Shown here: positions 19,205-28,084 of the stretch, in pieces | How the letters are laid out: each line of letters starts with the position of its first letter | How positions within the stretch are numbered: position 1 is the first letter of the stretch | DNA from: CAXTEJ01 sp964243295 | GTDB lineage: Bacteria; Actinomycetota; Actinomycetes; Actinomycetales; Angustibacteraceae | Reading direction: 5' to 3' | Assembly: GCA_964243295.1 (NCBI GenBank) | Contig: CAXTEJ010000013.1 | Coordinates: forward strand, 13,982 to 77,981 | DNA length: 64,000 nucleotides | Notes under the pieces: generated by a model | The model's database searches: none | Told to the model about the DNA's origin: nothing | What the model saw: only the letters and a program-made list of their open reading frames with translations | Position numbers and translations under genes: made by a program

Positions 19205-21043
19205 TCACAGCCCGCGGACGGAGTTCACGGCCAGGCTGAGGCCGACCACGATGACCACGACCGCCGTCAGGCGCGGCAGCAGGCGGGCCAGCCGCGCCGC
19301 GATCACGGTGCTTGTCTTGCGGCCACGGGTCAGAGCCCGTCGCGCGCTCCACCGCTCGACGCGGTCGCGGGCGACCACCAGCAGCAGGCCCGTGCCGACC
19401 AGCGCTGCGGCCATGCCGATGCCGTAGGCGAGCACGAGCAGGGCGCCGAACCACGCCCGTCCCAGGGCGATGCCACCGAGCAGCACCAGCAGCGCCGAGG
19501 GGCTGGGCACCATGCCTCCCACCAGCCCGACCAGGGCGAGCCGCGCGGTGCCGCCGGCGCCCGCCACGGCCGAGCGGGCCGGGACGGCCCTCGGCGACGG
19601 CATGGCGGCGGCAGTCGCGGCCGGTGACCCGTGCCCGGAGTCGCCGCCGTGCCCGTGCCCGGAGTCGCCGCCGTGCCCGTGCCTGGAGTCGCCGTCGTGC
19701 CCGTGCCGGTGCTCGGCGTCGCTCGCCTGCACCAGGTCGGACTCGCGCTGCCCCTCGTGGGCGTGCGCGTCGGCGGCGGGCGCGTGGCTCACCTCGTCGG
19801 TGCCCCCCGTGGCCGACAGCACGAGCACCGGTTGCCGCCCGGCGCCGTCGGCAGTGACCGGTGCCCCGCCACCGGCGTCTGAAGCACCGTGCCCGTGGCC
19901 GTGCCCGTGCCCGTGACCATGACCGTGCCCGTGTCCGAGCCCGTGACCGGCGTCCGACCCGTGGTCGTGACCGCTGCGCAGGCGGCCGGGTGCGCGCAGC
20001 AGGCTCACGCCGATGCCCGCGAGCATGAGCCCGCTGACCAGGCCCAGCCACGGGTAGACGGTCTCCGGGGCGGCGAGCACCGCGGCCGACAGCACGGCGC
20101 CGAGCACGAGCACCCCGACCGTGTGGGTCACCGTCACCGAGACGCCGATCACCGCGGCCTGCCGCCAGGTGCCCTCACGACCGACGAGGTAGGCGGCCAT
20201 GAGCGTCTTGCCGTGCCCGGGCGCGAAGGCGTGCAGCCCCCCGAGCAGCACTGACAGCAGCACCGCCAGCACCGCGAAGCCCGGCGTCAGCGTGGTGCGG
20301 GTGACGAGCGCGGTGTACTCGGTCGTGAGGCGGTCGAGCCCGTGCAGCACCCCTCCGCTCGCACCGGCCGCAGCTGTCTCACCCGTCACCACACCGCTGC
20401 CGGCGACCACCGACGCCGCTGCGGTGCGCTGGTCCAGCGGTGAGGTGAGCAGGTCGGCCGGGTAGGCGCGCAGCTGCTGCGAGGGGCTCGTCGACGGGAC
20501 GTCGCTCGCGGCGAGCCGGACGCCGTCGCCGCGGGCGATGACCTCGTGCCAGCCGACGCGGCCGGCAGTGGCGGGCGCGCGGAACGTCAGCCGCCTGCCC
20601 ACCGTCGAGATCTCCGACGTCCGCAGCGTGCACTCGAGGCGGGAGGTGGCGAGCCCGGCCGCGCCCGGCAGCAGCTGCAGCCGGGTGCCGGTGACCGTCA
20701 GCTGCTGCCGCTCGCCGCCGACCTCGAGCCGCGCGCTCGCGGCCAGGGCAGCGCACTGGCTGCGCTGGAACTCCGCAGCACCGGCGGGCACGGCGCCCGG
20801 CTTGGCGTCGGAGAACGCCTGCAGGGTCGAGATCTCGGCGCGGTCGACGACCTGGTCGACCTGCACCGCCTCCGGCTCCACGACGAGCGTGCTGGAGTAG
20901 TTGACGGTGAAGTTGCCGAGCGGGTGGGCCCAGGCGGCGGGTGCCACGGCCACCGCGCCGGCGCCCAGGGCGGTCAGCGCGAGCGCCGCGGCGGTGCAGC
21001 GCCGCCGCAGCGCGGACGACCACCGGCGGGGGGCGACGGTCAC
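19205..21043 (-). CDS. NicO family nickel/cobalt-type transporter with His-rich loops
   Basis: A 612-residue membrane protein. A signal peptide (residues 1-39, ...AAWA) is followed by an extracytoplasmic domain starting HPLGNFTVNYS (40 to ~245), then NicO/RcnA-type helices with the metal motif HAFAPGHGK (about 270). Two His-rich loops follow: an (HG)n run near 365-390 and a GDSGHGHG repeat near 440-475; their DNA is itself repetitive. The family moves Ni or Co; direction cannot be told. GTG at 21043 lies 24 bases after the TPR gene, last of the DUF4331 operon. Confidence 0.82.
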   Translation of the reverse strand: MTVAPRRWSSALRRRCTAAALALTALGAGAVAVAPAAWAHPLGNFTVNYSSTLVVEPEAVQVDQVVDRAEISTLQAFSDAKPGAVPAGAAEFQRSQCAALAASARLEVGGERQQLTVTGTRLQLLPGAAGLATSRLECTLRTSEISTVGRRLTFRAPATAGRVGWHEVIARGDGVRLAASDVPSTSPSQQLRAYPADLLTSPLDQRTAAASVVAGSGVVTGETAAAGASGGVLHGLDRLTTEYTALVTRTTLTPGFAVLAVLLSVLLGGLHAFAPGHGKTLMAAYLVGREGTWRQAAVIGVSVTVTHTVGVLVLGAVLSAAVLAAPETVYPWLGLVSGLMLAGIGVSLLRAPGRLRSGHDHGSDAGHGLGHGHGHGHGHGHGHGHGASDAGGGAPVTADGAGRQPVLVLSATGGTDEVSHAPAADAHAHEGQRESDLVQASDAEHRHGHDGDSRHGHGGDSGHGHGGDSGHGSPAATAAAMPSPRAVPARSAVAGAGGTARLALVGLVGGMVPSPSALLVLLGGIALGRAWFGALLVLAYGIGMAAALVGTGLLLVVARDRVERWSARRALTRGRKTSTVIAARLARLLPRLTAVVVIVVGLSLAVNSVRGL

Positions 21044-21067
21044 GACCAGCCCGTCATCGCACGACCG

Positions 21068-22408
21068 TCACGACCGGACGGGCCCACCGAGCGCGGCGAG
21101 CGCGGCCTTGGCGCGCGGTGCCTCGAGCGGCGAGAAGTACGGGTTGATCTCGAGCGCCTGGGTCAGCGACGCACGGGCCTGCGGCTTCATGCCGAGCGAC
21201 CTCTCGATCATCCCGCGGTGGTAGGCGAACAGCGCGTTGCGCATGCCGAGCGACTGCGCCTTGCGTGCGTAGCTGAGTGCCTCGGTGTCACGGCCGACGG
21301 CGTGCAGCGTCCAGGCGTAGGCGTCCTGCACCTGGATGCTCTGCCGCTTCTTGATCTCGGCGCCGGCCGACGCCAGAGCCTGCTGCGGGCGACCGTTGTC
21401 GGCGTCGTACAGCGACAGCTCGAGGTCGACGTTGGCGCCCTGCGAGCGGAAGAGGGCGATCACCGCGTCGACGACGGCGTACTGCTGCTTGGCCTGCGCG
21501 GTGCGACCGATCGAGGTCAGGTAGTCGGCGTACTCGATCAGGTACGTCGGCTGCGGCAGCTTGATGGTCACGGCCTGCCAGTCGCGCAGGGCCGCCGCCT
21601 GGTTGCCCCGCGCCGCCTCGACGCGGGCGCGACCGGCCAGCAGCGGCACGTACGACGGGTCGCGCCGCAGCCCGTCGGCGAAGTACCGCGCGGCCGACGG
21701 CAGGTCGCCGGAGTTGAAGGCCAGCTCACCGAGGTACTGCAGCGTGAAGGCGGAGTCACCCACGTCCTGCGAGACCTCGAGCGCCCGCTCGAGTGCGTAG
21801 CGGGCACCGTCGACGTCGCCGCGCAGCTCGTAGCTGTACGACACCCGCGAGTACGACGGGACCCCGGGCTTGAGGTCGACCATGCGCTGCAGCGTCGCGA
21901 ACGACTCGGGGTAGCGGCCGAGCTCACCGAGCGCGTCGGCCATCACGCCGAGGTTCGTCGAGCCGTAGCGGTTGAGCGCGTCGGCTTTCCGGGTGAGCTG
22001 CAGCGCCGTGGTGAAGTCGTGCCGCGCGGCCGCGAGCGTCGCCTGGCCGGTGAGGGCTGCCGCGTTCTCCTTCGGCTGCGCCCGCAGCGAGCGGGCGAAG
22101 GCGCCGTCGGCCTTGCCGTAGTAGGACGGGTCGGCCGTCAGCCGCGCCTGCTGAGTGTAGAGGAACCCCAGCGAGGCCCAGGTGCCGGCGTCCTTCGGGA
22201 ACTGCCGCAGCCGCTGCTGGGCCGCCGCCACCGACTGCGCCGTCGTCGCGTTGCTCAGGTGCTCGGACGGCGGCTCGACGCGAGCCGTGGCCACGGTCGT
22301 GCTCTCGGACGTGCCGCCCGTGGCCCCGGCGACGGCGCCGACACCGAAGATGGCGAGGCTCAGGCCCACCACCGTAGCGGAGGCACCCAGCAGGCGGCGA
22401 CGGTTCAC
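21068..22408 (-). CDS. Membrane-anchored tetratricopeptide repeat protein
   Basis: A 446-residue protein with an N-terminal hydrophobic anchor (residues about 5-30, VNRRRLLGASATVVGLSLAI) and helical repeats from ~50 to the end. Several TPR units are readable, e.g. WASLGFLYTQQARL, ADALGELGRYPESFATL, LGELAFNSGDLPSAARYF and AYHRGMIERSLGMKPQARA. No enzyme motif is seen, so a scaffold outside the membrane is likely. Its GTG overlaps the sortase stop by four bases; it sits between the sortases and the NicO transporter in the same operon. Confidence 0.85.
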   Translation of the reverse strand: MNRRRLLGASATVVGLSLAIFGVGAVAGATGGTSESTTVATARVEPPSEHLSNATTAQSVAAAQQRLRQFPKDAGTWASLGFLYTQQARLTADPSYYGKADGAFARSLRAQPKENAAALTGQATLAAARHDFTTALQLTRKADALNRYGSTNLGVMADALGELGRYPESFATLQRMVDLKPGVPSYSRVSYSYELRGDVDGARYALERALEVSQDVGDSAFTLQYLGELAFNSGDLPSAARYFADGLRRDPSYVPLLAGRARVEAARGNQAAALRDWQAVTIKLPQPTYLIEYADYLTSIGRTAQAKQQYAVVDAVIALFRSQGANVDLELSLYDADNGRPQQALASAGAEIKKRQSIQVQDAYAWTLHAVGRDTEALSYARKAQSLGMRNALFAYHRGMIERSLGMKPQARASLTQALEINPYFSPLEAPRAKAALAALGGPVRS

Positions 22409-23073
22409 GCGGCGGTCCGGCGGGTGAGCACCAGGTCGGCGAGCACCACGAGGTTGTTGACGTGGTGACCGATGCTGGGGTCGAAGGTGCCGTCGCACGT
22501 GATCAGGTGGATGCTCGAGCGCCCGTTCGTGCGGTAGACCAGCGCGCTCGGGTAGTTGGACCGCGCGAACGACCGGACGCTTCGCACCTGGAAGATCGCC
22601 GTCGTGCCGTCGGCGCGGTCGACCGCGATCAGGTCGCGCACCTGCATGCGCCGCAGGGTGTAGAACGCGCCCGGTCCCGCCTTGCTGCTGATGTGCCCGC
22701 CGACGATGGTGGCGCCGCTCGCGCCGGGTCGGGGACCCTCCGACCACCAGCCGATGTCGGCGAAGCTGCGTGGCACCGACAGCGACCGGTCCGGCTGCAC
22801 GTGCAGCCGGATCATCGGGCGGGCGATGCCGAGCCGTGGCACCCGCAGGCGCACCGCCGCGGCGGCGCGGGGCTGCACCGCCGCGGTGGGCCGCGTCGAG
22901 GCGCTGACCGGCACGTGGACCAGCCCGGCCGACCGGACGGCGGCCGCGGTGCCCGCTGTCGTGAGGCGTGCCGTGGTGCCGGCCGGCGCCGCGACGGCGC
23001 CGGCGCTCGCGGGCAGGGCGATCGCCGTCGACACGGCGACGAGGCAGGCGGCGGTCAGGGTGCGGGCTCTCAT
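22405..23073 (-). CDS. Class F sortase (second copy)
   Basis: A 222-residue exported cysteine transpeptidase of sortase class F. An N-terminal signal helix (residues about 5-25) is followed by a linker and the sortase barrel from ~75. The catalytic His is in VGGHISSKAG (about 128) and Cys in HLITCDGTFD (about 191). It shares SLSVPxSFADIGWWSEG and DPSIGHH with the upstream copy, so they are paralogues. It would cleave and attach a surface protein with a C-terminal sorting signal. Both ends overlap neighbours by four bases. Confidence 0.88.
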   Translation of the reverse strand: MRARTLTAACLVAVSTAIALPASAGAVAAPAGTTARLTTAGTAAAVRSAGLVHVPVSASTRPTAAVQPRAAAAVRLRVPRLGIARPMIRLHVQPDRSLSVPRSFADIGWWSEGPRPGASGATIVGGHISSKAGPGAFYTLRRMQVRDLIAVDRADGTTAIFQVRSVRSFARSNYPSALVYRTNGRSSIHLITCDGTFDPSIGHHVNNLVVLADLVLTRRTAA

Positions 23074-24041
23074 GCTGGCTCCTTGGTCGGGCCGCTCGAG
23101 ACCAGGTCGGCGAACACGACGAGATTCTCCTCGTGGTGGCCGATGCTGGGGTCGAAAGCCCCGTCACAGGTGATCAGGTGGACGCTCGCCTTGCCGGTGG
23201 TGCGGTAGACGATGTCGTCGGGGTAGTCCTCGCGCGGGAAGGACGCCTTGCCGCGCACCTGGAACACGGCGGTCGTGCCGTCGGCGCGGTCGACGCTGAC
23301 GAGGTCACCGGTGCGCACCTCGCGGAGCCGGAAGAACACCCCGGGGCCCTTCCTGCTGCTCACGTGGGCACCGACGATGACGGCGCCGGGGGCGCCGGGC
23401 TGCGGGCCCTCCGACCACCAGCCGATGTCGGCGAAGCTCGTGGGCACCGACAGTGAGCGGTCGAGCTGCAGGTGCAGCTGGATCAGCGACTGGTCGATGC
23501 CGAGGCGGGGCACGTGGATGGCGACCGCGGCGGCGGCGTCCGGCTGGGCGGGGGCGATGGCGCGCGGGGCCGCGACGGGCGCGCGGTCGACCCGCTGGCC
23601 CGGGGTGTCGGGCGCGGCGGTCGCGCCCTCGGCCGGCGGTGCCGCGGTGGGGCCGACGAGCATGGGACCGGCGCCTGCCACGGTCGGGCGGACGGTGGGC
23701 ACGGCCGTCGGCGAGGCGCTCGCTGCGGCGCTGGGCGCGACCTGGGGAGCTGTCGCGGTGGTGGCCGGCGCGGGCGGAGCCGACACCTGCGAGCCGGTCA
23801 GCACCGAGCCGTCGACCAGGTTGCCGGCCTGGGTGTCGGCGGCAGCGGCAGGCGCCGAGGCACCCTCGGGTGCGCTGGACTGCCGGCCGACGGCTCCGAC
23901 CCCACCGGCCATGAGCGCGACGCCAGCGGCGACGAGCGCCAGGGAGCGCTTGCGGCGGGGGCGGCGTGAGGAGGGGCGGTCAGGGGAACCGCCGTCGGGA
24001 CGGACGGACGCACCGTCCGTCCCGACGCGGTCCTCACTCAT
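23070..24041 (-). CDS. Class F sortase (first copy, with long linker)
   Basis: A 323-residue class F sortase. Cytoplasmic basic N-terminus, one membrane helix (about 33-52), then a ~110-residue Ala/Pro/Thr linker, and the catalytic domain from ~175. Catalytic His is in VGAHVSSRKG (about 223) and Cys in HLITCDGAFD (about 291). The long linker could let it reach across the wall. It starts four bases inside the end of the DUF4331 gene, which is the best substrate candidate (inference). Confidence 0.88.
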   Translation of the reverse strand: MSEDRVGTDGASVRPDGGSPDRPSSRRPRRKRSLALVAAGVALMAGGVGAVGRQSSAPEGASAPAAAADTQAGNLVDGSVLTGSQVSAPPAPATTATAPQVAPSAAASASPTAVPTVRPTVAGAGPMLVGPTAAPPAEGATAAPDTPGQRVDRAPVAAPRAIAPAQPDAAAAVAIHVPRLGIDQSLIQLHLQLDRSLSVPTSFADIGWWSEGPQPGAPGAVIVGAHVSSRKGPGVFFRLREVRTGDLVSVDRADGTTAVFQVRGKASFPREDYPDDIVYRTTGKASVHLITCDGAFDPSIGHHEENLVVFADLVSSGPTKEPA

Positions 24042-25657
24042 CGAGCGGCGACGGTCGCGCGACGCTCACGACGGAACAGCACCACACCGGCCATGGCGAA
24101 CAGCGCGCCCAGGCCGGCGGCACCGGCGGGGATCGCCGGCGACATGTCGTTCACCAGACGCACGCCGGTGTTCATCGGCCCCTGCGGGGTCATGGGTGCG
24201 GCGGGAGCGGCGGCCGGCTTCGCCGGAGCGCTGGCGGTCCGCACGCGCGAGCCCGACCAGGGAAGCGCGATGTAGGGGAACGTCGAGGTGAACGCCTTGT
24301 CGTTGGCGTTGACACCGTCGCCGGCGGCGAGCGGCTTGACCAGGCTGACGCCGGTCGGCGCGCCCTGGGCGTTGACCTTCACGGCACCCTCGACAGCCTG
24401 GATCTCGATGTCGAGGACGTCGTCGGCGAGACGACGGCCGTTCGGGAAGCCGGCCACGTCGCCGCCGAGCACGCCGAGGCGGTTGGGCCTCGCTGACGGC
24501 GCGATGGCGGTGTTGAGGCGCAGCATCTCGGCCGGGGTGACCGTCTTCGGCTGGTTCAGACCCTTCAGACCCGTGAGGAAGATCGACACCAGGTCGGTGC
24601 GCGGGGTCTTGGGGGCCGGGATGCCGTAGATCGCCTGGATGAGCTTGGGCAGCTCGGGGTCGGTCACCTTGGCGACGACGGCCGGGATGGTGCGGTCGAC
24701 CGACGGCGGGATCGAGTTGAAGGCGTCCTTGAGGCCGGCGGGGACGACGACCTCGTTGACCAGCGGGTGGCCGAGGCGCGAGACCTGGACGTAGTTGCCG
24801 GAGTACTTCTGGGTGCCCGCACCCTGCACCCGCATGCTCGGGCGCTCGGTGGTGCTCCAGACGCCGACGACGCTCTCGCCGTTCCTGAAGCCGAGGGCCT
24901 TCTTGGGCACCTGGAGGGCGATCGTGTTGACGTTGTAGCCGCTGAGCCCGTCCGCCCCCGTCTCGCTGAGGTCGGCCCCGTACAGCAGGTCGAACACGCG
25001 CAGGTCGAGGAAGAACGAGTCGTCGGCCTGGCCCGCGTAGGTGCGCAGGCCACCGGCGAGGGACTTGACGGCCTGGGCACGCAGGTTCGCGTACTTGGGC
25101 ATCGTGGCCTCGCCGACGTCCGAGGGAGCCACCGCACCGTTGGGGATGAGGACCCGGGAGGTCGTACCCCTGATCTCGGTCAGCGTGTAGGTCTGGCGGA
25201 ACAGCAGGTTCGGGTCGGCGAGCGAGGTGACCGGACCGTTGGCGTACAGGAAGGTGTTGGTGCCCCGGGCGTCCTGGGTGCGGAACTGCCAGCGGTAGAC
25301 GATGTCCGCCACCGCGTCACCGTTGGTGTCGAGGTTGATGTCGTAGTGCGCGTCGGTCGCCCAGGGATAGAAGTTCGGGCCGCCGGACGGCTCCTCGAAC
25401 GGGATCCAGTTGGCGATCAGCGTGACGGTGTCCTTCTTGTCCGGGCTGACGAACGCGTAGACGTCCGTGTTGTCGATCTGGGGGTCGGTCGCGGTCAGTG
25501 GTGCTTCGCGGTGGCTGGACGCGTTTCCGGCCGTGGGGGCCAGCATCGCGATCGAGCCGCCGAACGCCAGCGCCGAGCCGGCGAGGGCGACCGTGGACTT
25601 GCGCAGGAAGGCTGAGTGCCGACCCTGTCCAACCGAGGAGATGGGGGAATCCACCAT
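24038..25657 (-). CDS. DUF4331 exported protein with C-terminal anchor
   Basis: A 539-residue secreted protein. A signal peptide (residues about 18-50, ending GNASS) precedes SHREAPLTATDPQIDNTDVYAF, the DUF4331 hallmark; the body is beta-rich with repeated Asp/Asn motifs. The tail has PMNTG, about 13 residues, a hydrophobic helix (about 510-528) and RRER, like a cell-wall sorting signal with a non-LPXTG motif. ATG at 25657 has AGGGA upstream. First gene of an operon with two sortases, a TPR protein and a NicO transporter. The family has no known activity. Confidence 0.85.
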   Translation of the reverse strand: MVDSPISSVGQGRHSAFLRKSTVALAGSALAFGGSIAMLAPTAGNASSHREAPLTATDPQIDNTDVYAFVSPDKKDTVTLIANWIPFEEPSGGPNFYPWATDAHYDINLDTNGDAVADIVYRWQFRTQDARGTNTFLYANGPVTSLADPNLLFRQTYTLTEIRGTTSRVLIPNGAVAPSDVGEATMPKYANLRAQAVKSLAGGLRTYAGQADDSFFLDLRVFDLLYGADLSETGADGLSGYNVNTIALQVPKKALGFRNGESVVGVWSTTERPSMRVQGAGTQKYSGNYVQVSRLGHPLVNEVVVPAGLKDAFNSIPPSVDRTIPAVVAKVTDPELPKLIQAIYGIPAPKTPRTDLVSIFLTGLKGLNQPKTVTPAEMLRLNTAIAPSARPNRLGVLGGDVAGFPNGRRLADDVLDIEIQAVEGAVKVNAQGAPTGVSLVKPLAAGDGVNANDKAFTSTFPYIALPWSGSRVRTASAPAKPAAAPAAPMTPQGPMNTGVRLVNDMSPAIPAGAAGLGALFAMAGVVLFRRERRATVAAR

Positions 25658-25963
25658 GATGTCCCTGTCTGAGAAGTCCGGGGATGAACCCGGAGGTGAG
25701 CGGATCACTCGGTCACCTGCGACGAGCAGGTGCGCTCGCCCCCTCCCAAGGGTCTGCGACGTCATGGCTGACGTACCGCCGAGCCGTACCGTGCTGTTCC
25801 AACGCCGTGCGGAACCTGGTTCGGAGCCGACCCGGAGGTGGATGGGTGCCGCCGAACCAGTGACCTGACGTGAAGAAAGGTGACTGTACGTGGGCAGACG
25901 TAACGTACCGGACATGACGACGCCCGCGCCCGGAATCACCCTGACCGTTTCAGGCGAACCCAC
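25658..25963. promoter_or_regulatory. Divergent control region between DUF4331 operon and recQ
   Basis: A 306-base spacer with no credible gene and a visibly lower G+C. It holds the palindrome GAACCTGGTTC (25813-25823) and a matching inverted CCGAACCAG (25852-25860), and an ACGT-rich patch near 25890-25915. On the minus strand TACAGT near 25890 could be a -10 for the DUF4331 operon. No sure promoter was found. Confidence 0.4.
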
Positions 25964-28063
25964 ATGACGCTGCGTGAGGAGGCCGACGGGGTCCTCGCGA
26001 CCCTCGTCGGCCGACCCGGTGTGGCCTTTCGCGAGGGCCAGTGGGAGGCGGTCGAGGCGCTCGTCGAGCAGCGCCGCCGCGTCCTGGTGGTGCAGCGGAC
26101 CGGGTGGGGCAAGTCGGCGGTCTACTTCGTCTCGACCGCGCTGCGCCGGGCCCGCAGCGCCGGCCCGACGCTCATCGTCTCCCCGCTGATCGCCCTGATG
26201 CGCGACCAGGTGGCCGCGGCGGGTCGCGCGGGCGTGCGAGCGGTCAGCATGTCGTCGGCCAACGCCGACCAGTGGGGCGACGTCACCGCGGCGCTGGCGC
26301 GCGACGAGGTCGATGTGCTGCTCGTCAGCCCCGAGCGGCTGAACAACCCGCGCTTTCGCACCGAGCAGCTGCCCGACCTCGCTGCACGCTGCGGCCTGCT
26401 CGTCGTCGACGAGGCCCACTGCGTCTCGGACTGGGGCCATGACTTCCGACCCGACTACCGCCGCATCCGCGACCTGCTGGCCGACCTGCCCGACGGCACA
26501 CCGGTGCTCGCGACGACCGCCACCGCCAACGCCCGGGTCGTCGCCGACGTCGCCGAGCAGCTGACCGGCACCGGCGAGCCGGTGCTGACGCTGCGCGGCC
26601 CCCTCGCGCGCGCCAGCCTGCGCCTCGGGGTGCTGCGCCTGCCCGGGGCCGACCAGCGGCTCGCGTGGCTCGCGGCCCACCTCGACGACCTGCCCGGCAG
26701 CGGCATCGTCTACGCCCTCACCGTCTCCGCGGCCGAGGACCTCGCCGCGCTGCTGCGCGAGGCGGGTCACGAGGTGCGCGCCTACACCGGCCGCACCGAC
26801 CCGGCCGAGCGTGAGGCCGCCGAGCAGGCGCTGCGGGACAACCGGGTCAAGGCCCTGGTCGCCACCAGTGCCCTCGGCATGGGCTTCGACAAGCCCGACC
26901 TCGGGTTCGTCGTCCACGTCGGGGCGCCGTCGTCCCCCATCGCCTACTACCAGCAGGTGGGTCGCGCCGGACGCGCGACCGAGCGCGCCGACGTGCTGCT
27001 GCTGCCCGGCGCCGAGGACCGCGACATCTGGCGCTACTTCGCCTCGGCCTCGATGCCCCGCCAGGAGCACGCCGACGCGGTGCTCGCGGCGCTCGCCCGC
27101 GCGCCGAAGCCGATGTCGACCGCCGCGCTCGAGACCGTCGTCGACGTGCGCCGCATCCGGCTCGAGCTGCTGCTCAAGGTGCTCGACGTCGACGGGGCCG
27201 TCACGCGCGTCAGCGGCGGCTGGACGTCGACCGGGCAGCCCTGGCAGTACGACGCCGAGCGGTACGAGCGCGTGGCGCAGGCGCGCGACCGCGAGCAGCA
27301 GCTGATGGTCGACTTCGAGGTCACGCAGGGGTGCCGGATGGCGTTCCTGCAGACCGCGCTGGACGACGACACCGCCGAGCCGTGCGGGCGCTGCGACCGC
27401 TGCGCCGGGCCGTGGTTCGCCGTCGAGGTGCCGGACGCCGCGCTCGCGGCGGCCGGCCGGCGGCTGCGCCGCGCCGGCACGCCGGTCGAGCCGCGCGTGC
27501 AGTGGCCGAGCGGGATGGCCCGGCTCGGCGTCAGCGCCTCCGGGCGCATCGCCGAGGGCGAGCGCGCCGCCGAGGGCCGGGCCCTCGCGCGCCTGACCGA
27601 CCTCGGCTGGGGCGGTCGGTTGCGCCAGCTGCTCGCCGACCCGCACGCCGAGGCCGACGACTCGCTCGTCGGTGCCTGCGTGGAGGTGCTGCGCGACTGG
27701 GGCTGGGCGCGGCGTCCGGTCGGGGTGGTGGTCGTTCCCTCACGCTCGCGGCCGGCGCTGACGACCTCGGTGGCGCGCCGGCTCGGCGAGCTCGGCCGGC
27801 TACCGGTGCTGGGCTCGCTCGACCTCGTCGACGGCGGGGGTGTGGGCGAGCCCGGCGGCAACAGCGCGTTCCGCCTGGCGGGGGTGTGGGAGCGGCTGTC
27901 GGTCGGGCCCGAGCTCGCCGCCGCGGTCGCTGCCACCGACGGCCCGCTGCTGCTGCTCGACGACCTCGTCGACTCGCGCTGGACCATGACCGTCGCGGCG
28001 CGGGCGCTGCGCCGGGCAGGGGCCGACGAGGTGCTGCCCTTCGCCCTGGCGGTCGCCGGCTGA
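25964..28063 (+). CDS. recQ: RecQ-family DNA helicase with C-terminal phosphoribosyltransferase-like domain
   Basis: A 699-residue superfamily 2 helicase. Motif 0 Gln in FREGQWEAV (about 22-30), Walker A GWGKS (about 46), DEAH plus the RecQ-specific aromatic loop DEAHCVSDWGHDFRPDY (about 148-164), TATAN (about 186) and QQVGRAGR (about 330) are intact. A zinc cluster CGRCDRC lies near 471. After a winged-helix-like part the last ~110 residues resemble a ComF-type phosphoribosyltransferase, with LLLLDDLVDSRWT (about 661-673) as the PRPP loop. It would unwind 3'-tailed DNA in repair; the role of the added domain is unknown. Confidence 0.9.
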   Translation: MTLREEADGVLATLVGRPGVAFREGQWEAVEALVEQRRRVLVVQRTGWGKSAVYFVSTALRRARSAGPTLIVSPLIALMRDQVAAAGRAGVRAVSMSSANADQWGDVTAALARDEVDVLLVSPERLNNPRFRTEQLPDLAARCGLLVVDEAHCVSDWGHDFRPDYRRIRDLLADLPDGTPVLATTATANARVVADVAEQLTGTGEPVLTLRGPLARASLRLGVLRLPGADQRLAWLAAHLDDLPGSGIVYALTVSAAEDLAALLREAGHEVRAYTGRTDPAEREAAEQALRDNRVKALVATSALGMGFDKPDLGFVVHVGAPSSPIAYYQQVGRAGRATERADVLLLPGAEDRDIWRYFASASMPRQEHADAVLAALARAPKPMSTAALETVVDVRRIRLELLLKVLDVDGAVTRVSGGWTSTGQPWQYDAERYERVAQARDREQQLMVDFEVTQGCRMAFLQTALDDDTAEPCGRCDRCAGPWFAVEVPDAALAAAGRRLRRAGTPVEPRVQWPSGMARLGVSASGRIAEGERAAEGRALARLTDLGWGGRLRQLLADPHAEADDSLVGACVEVLRDWGWARRPVGVVVVPSRSRPALTTSVARRLGELGRLPVLGSLDLVDGGGVGEPGGNSAFRLAGVWERLSVGPELAAAVAATDGPLLLLDDLVDSRWTMTVAARALRRAGADEVLPFALAVAG

Positions 28064-28084
28064 CGCGGCCGCCCGCAGGCCGGG

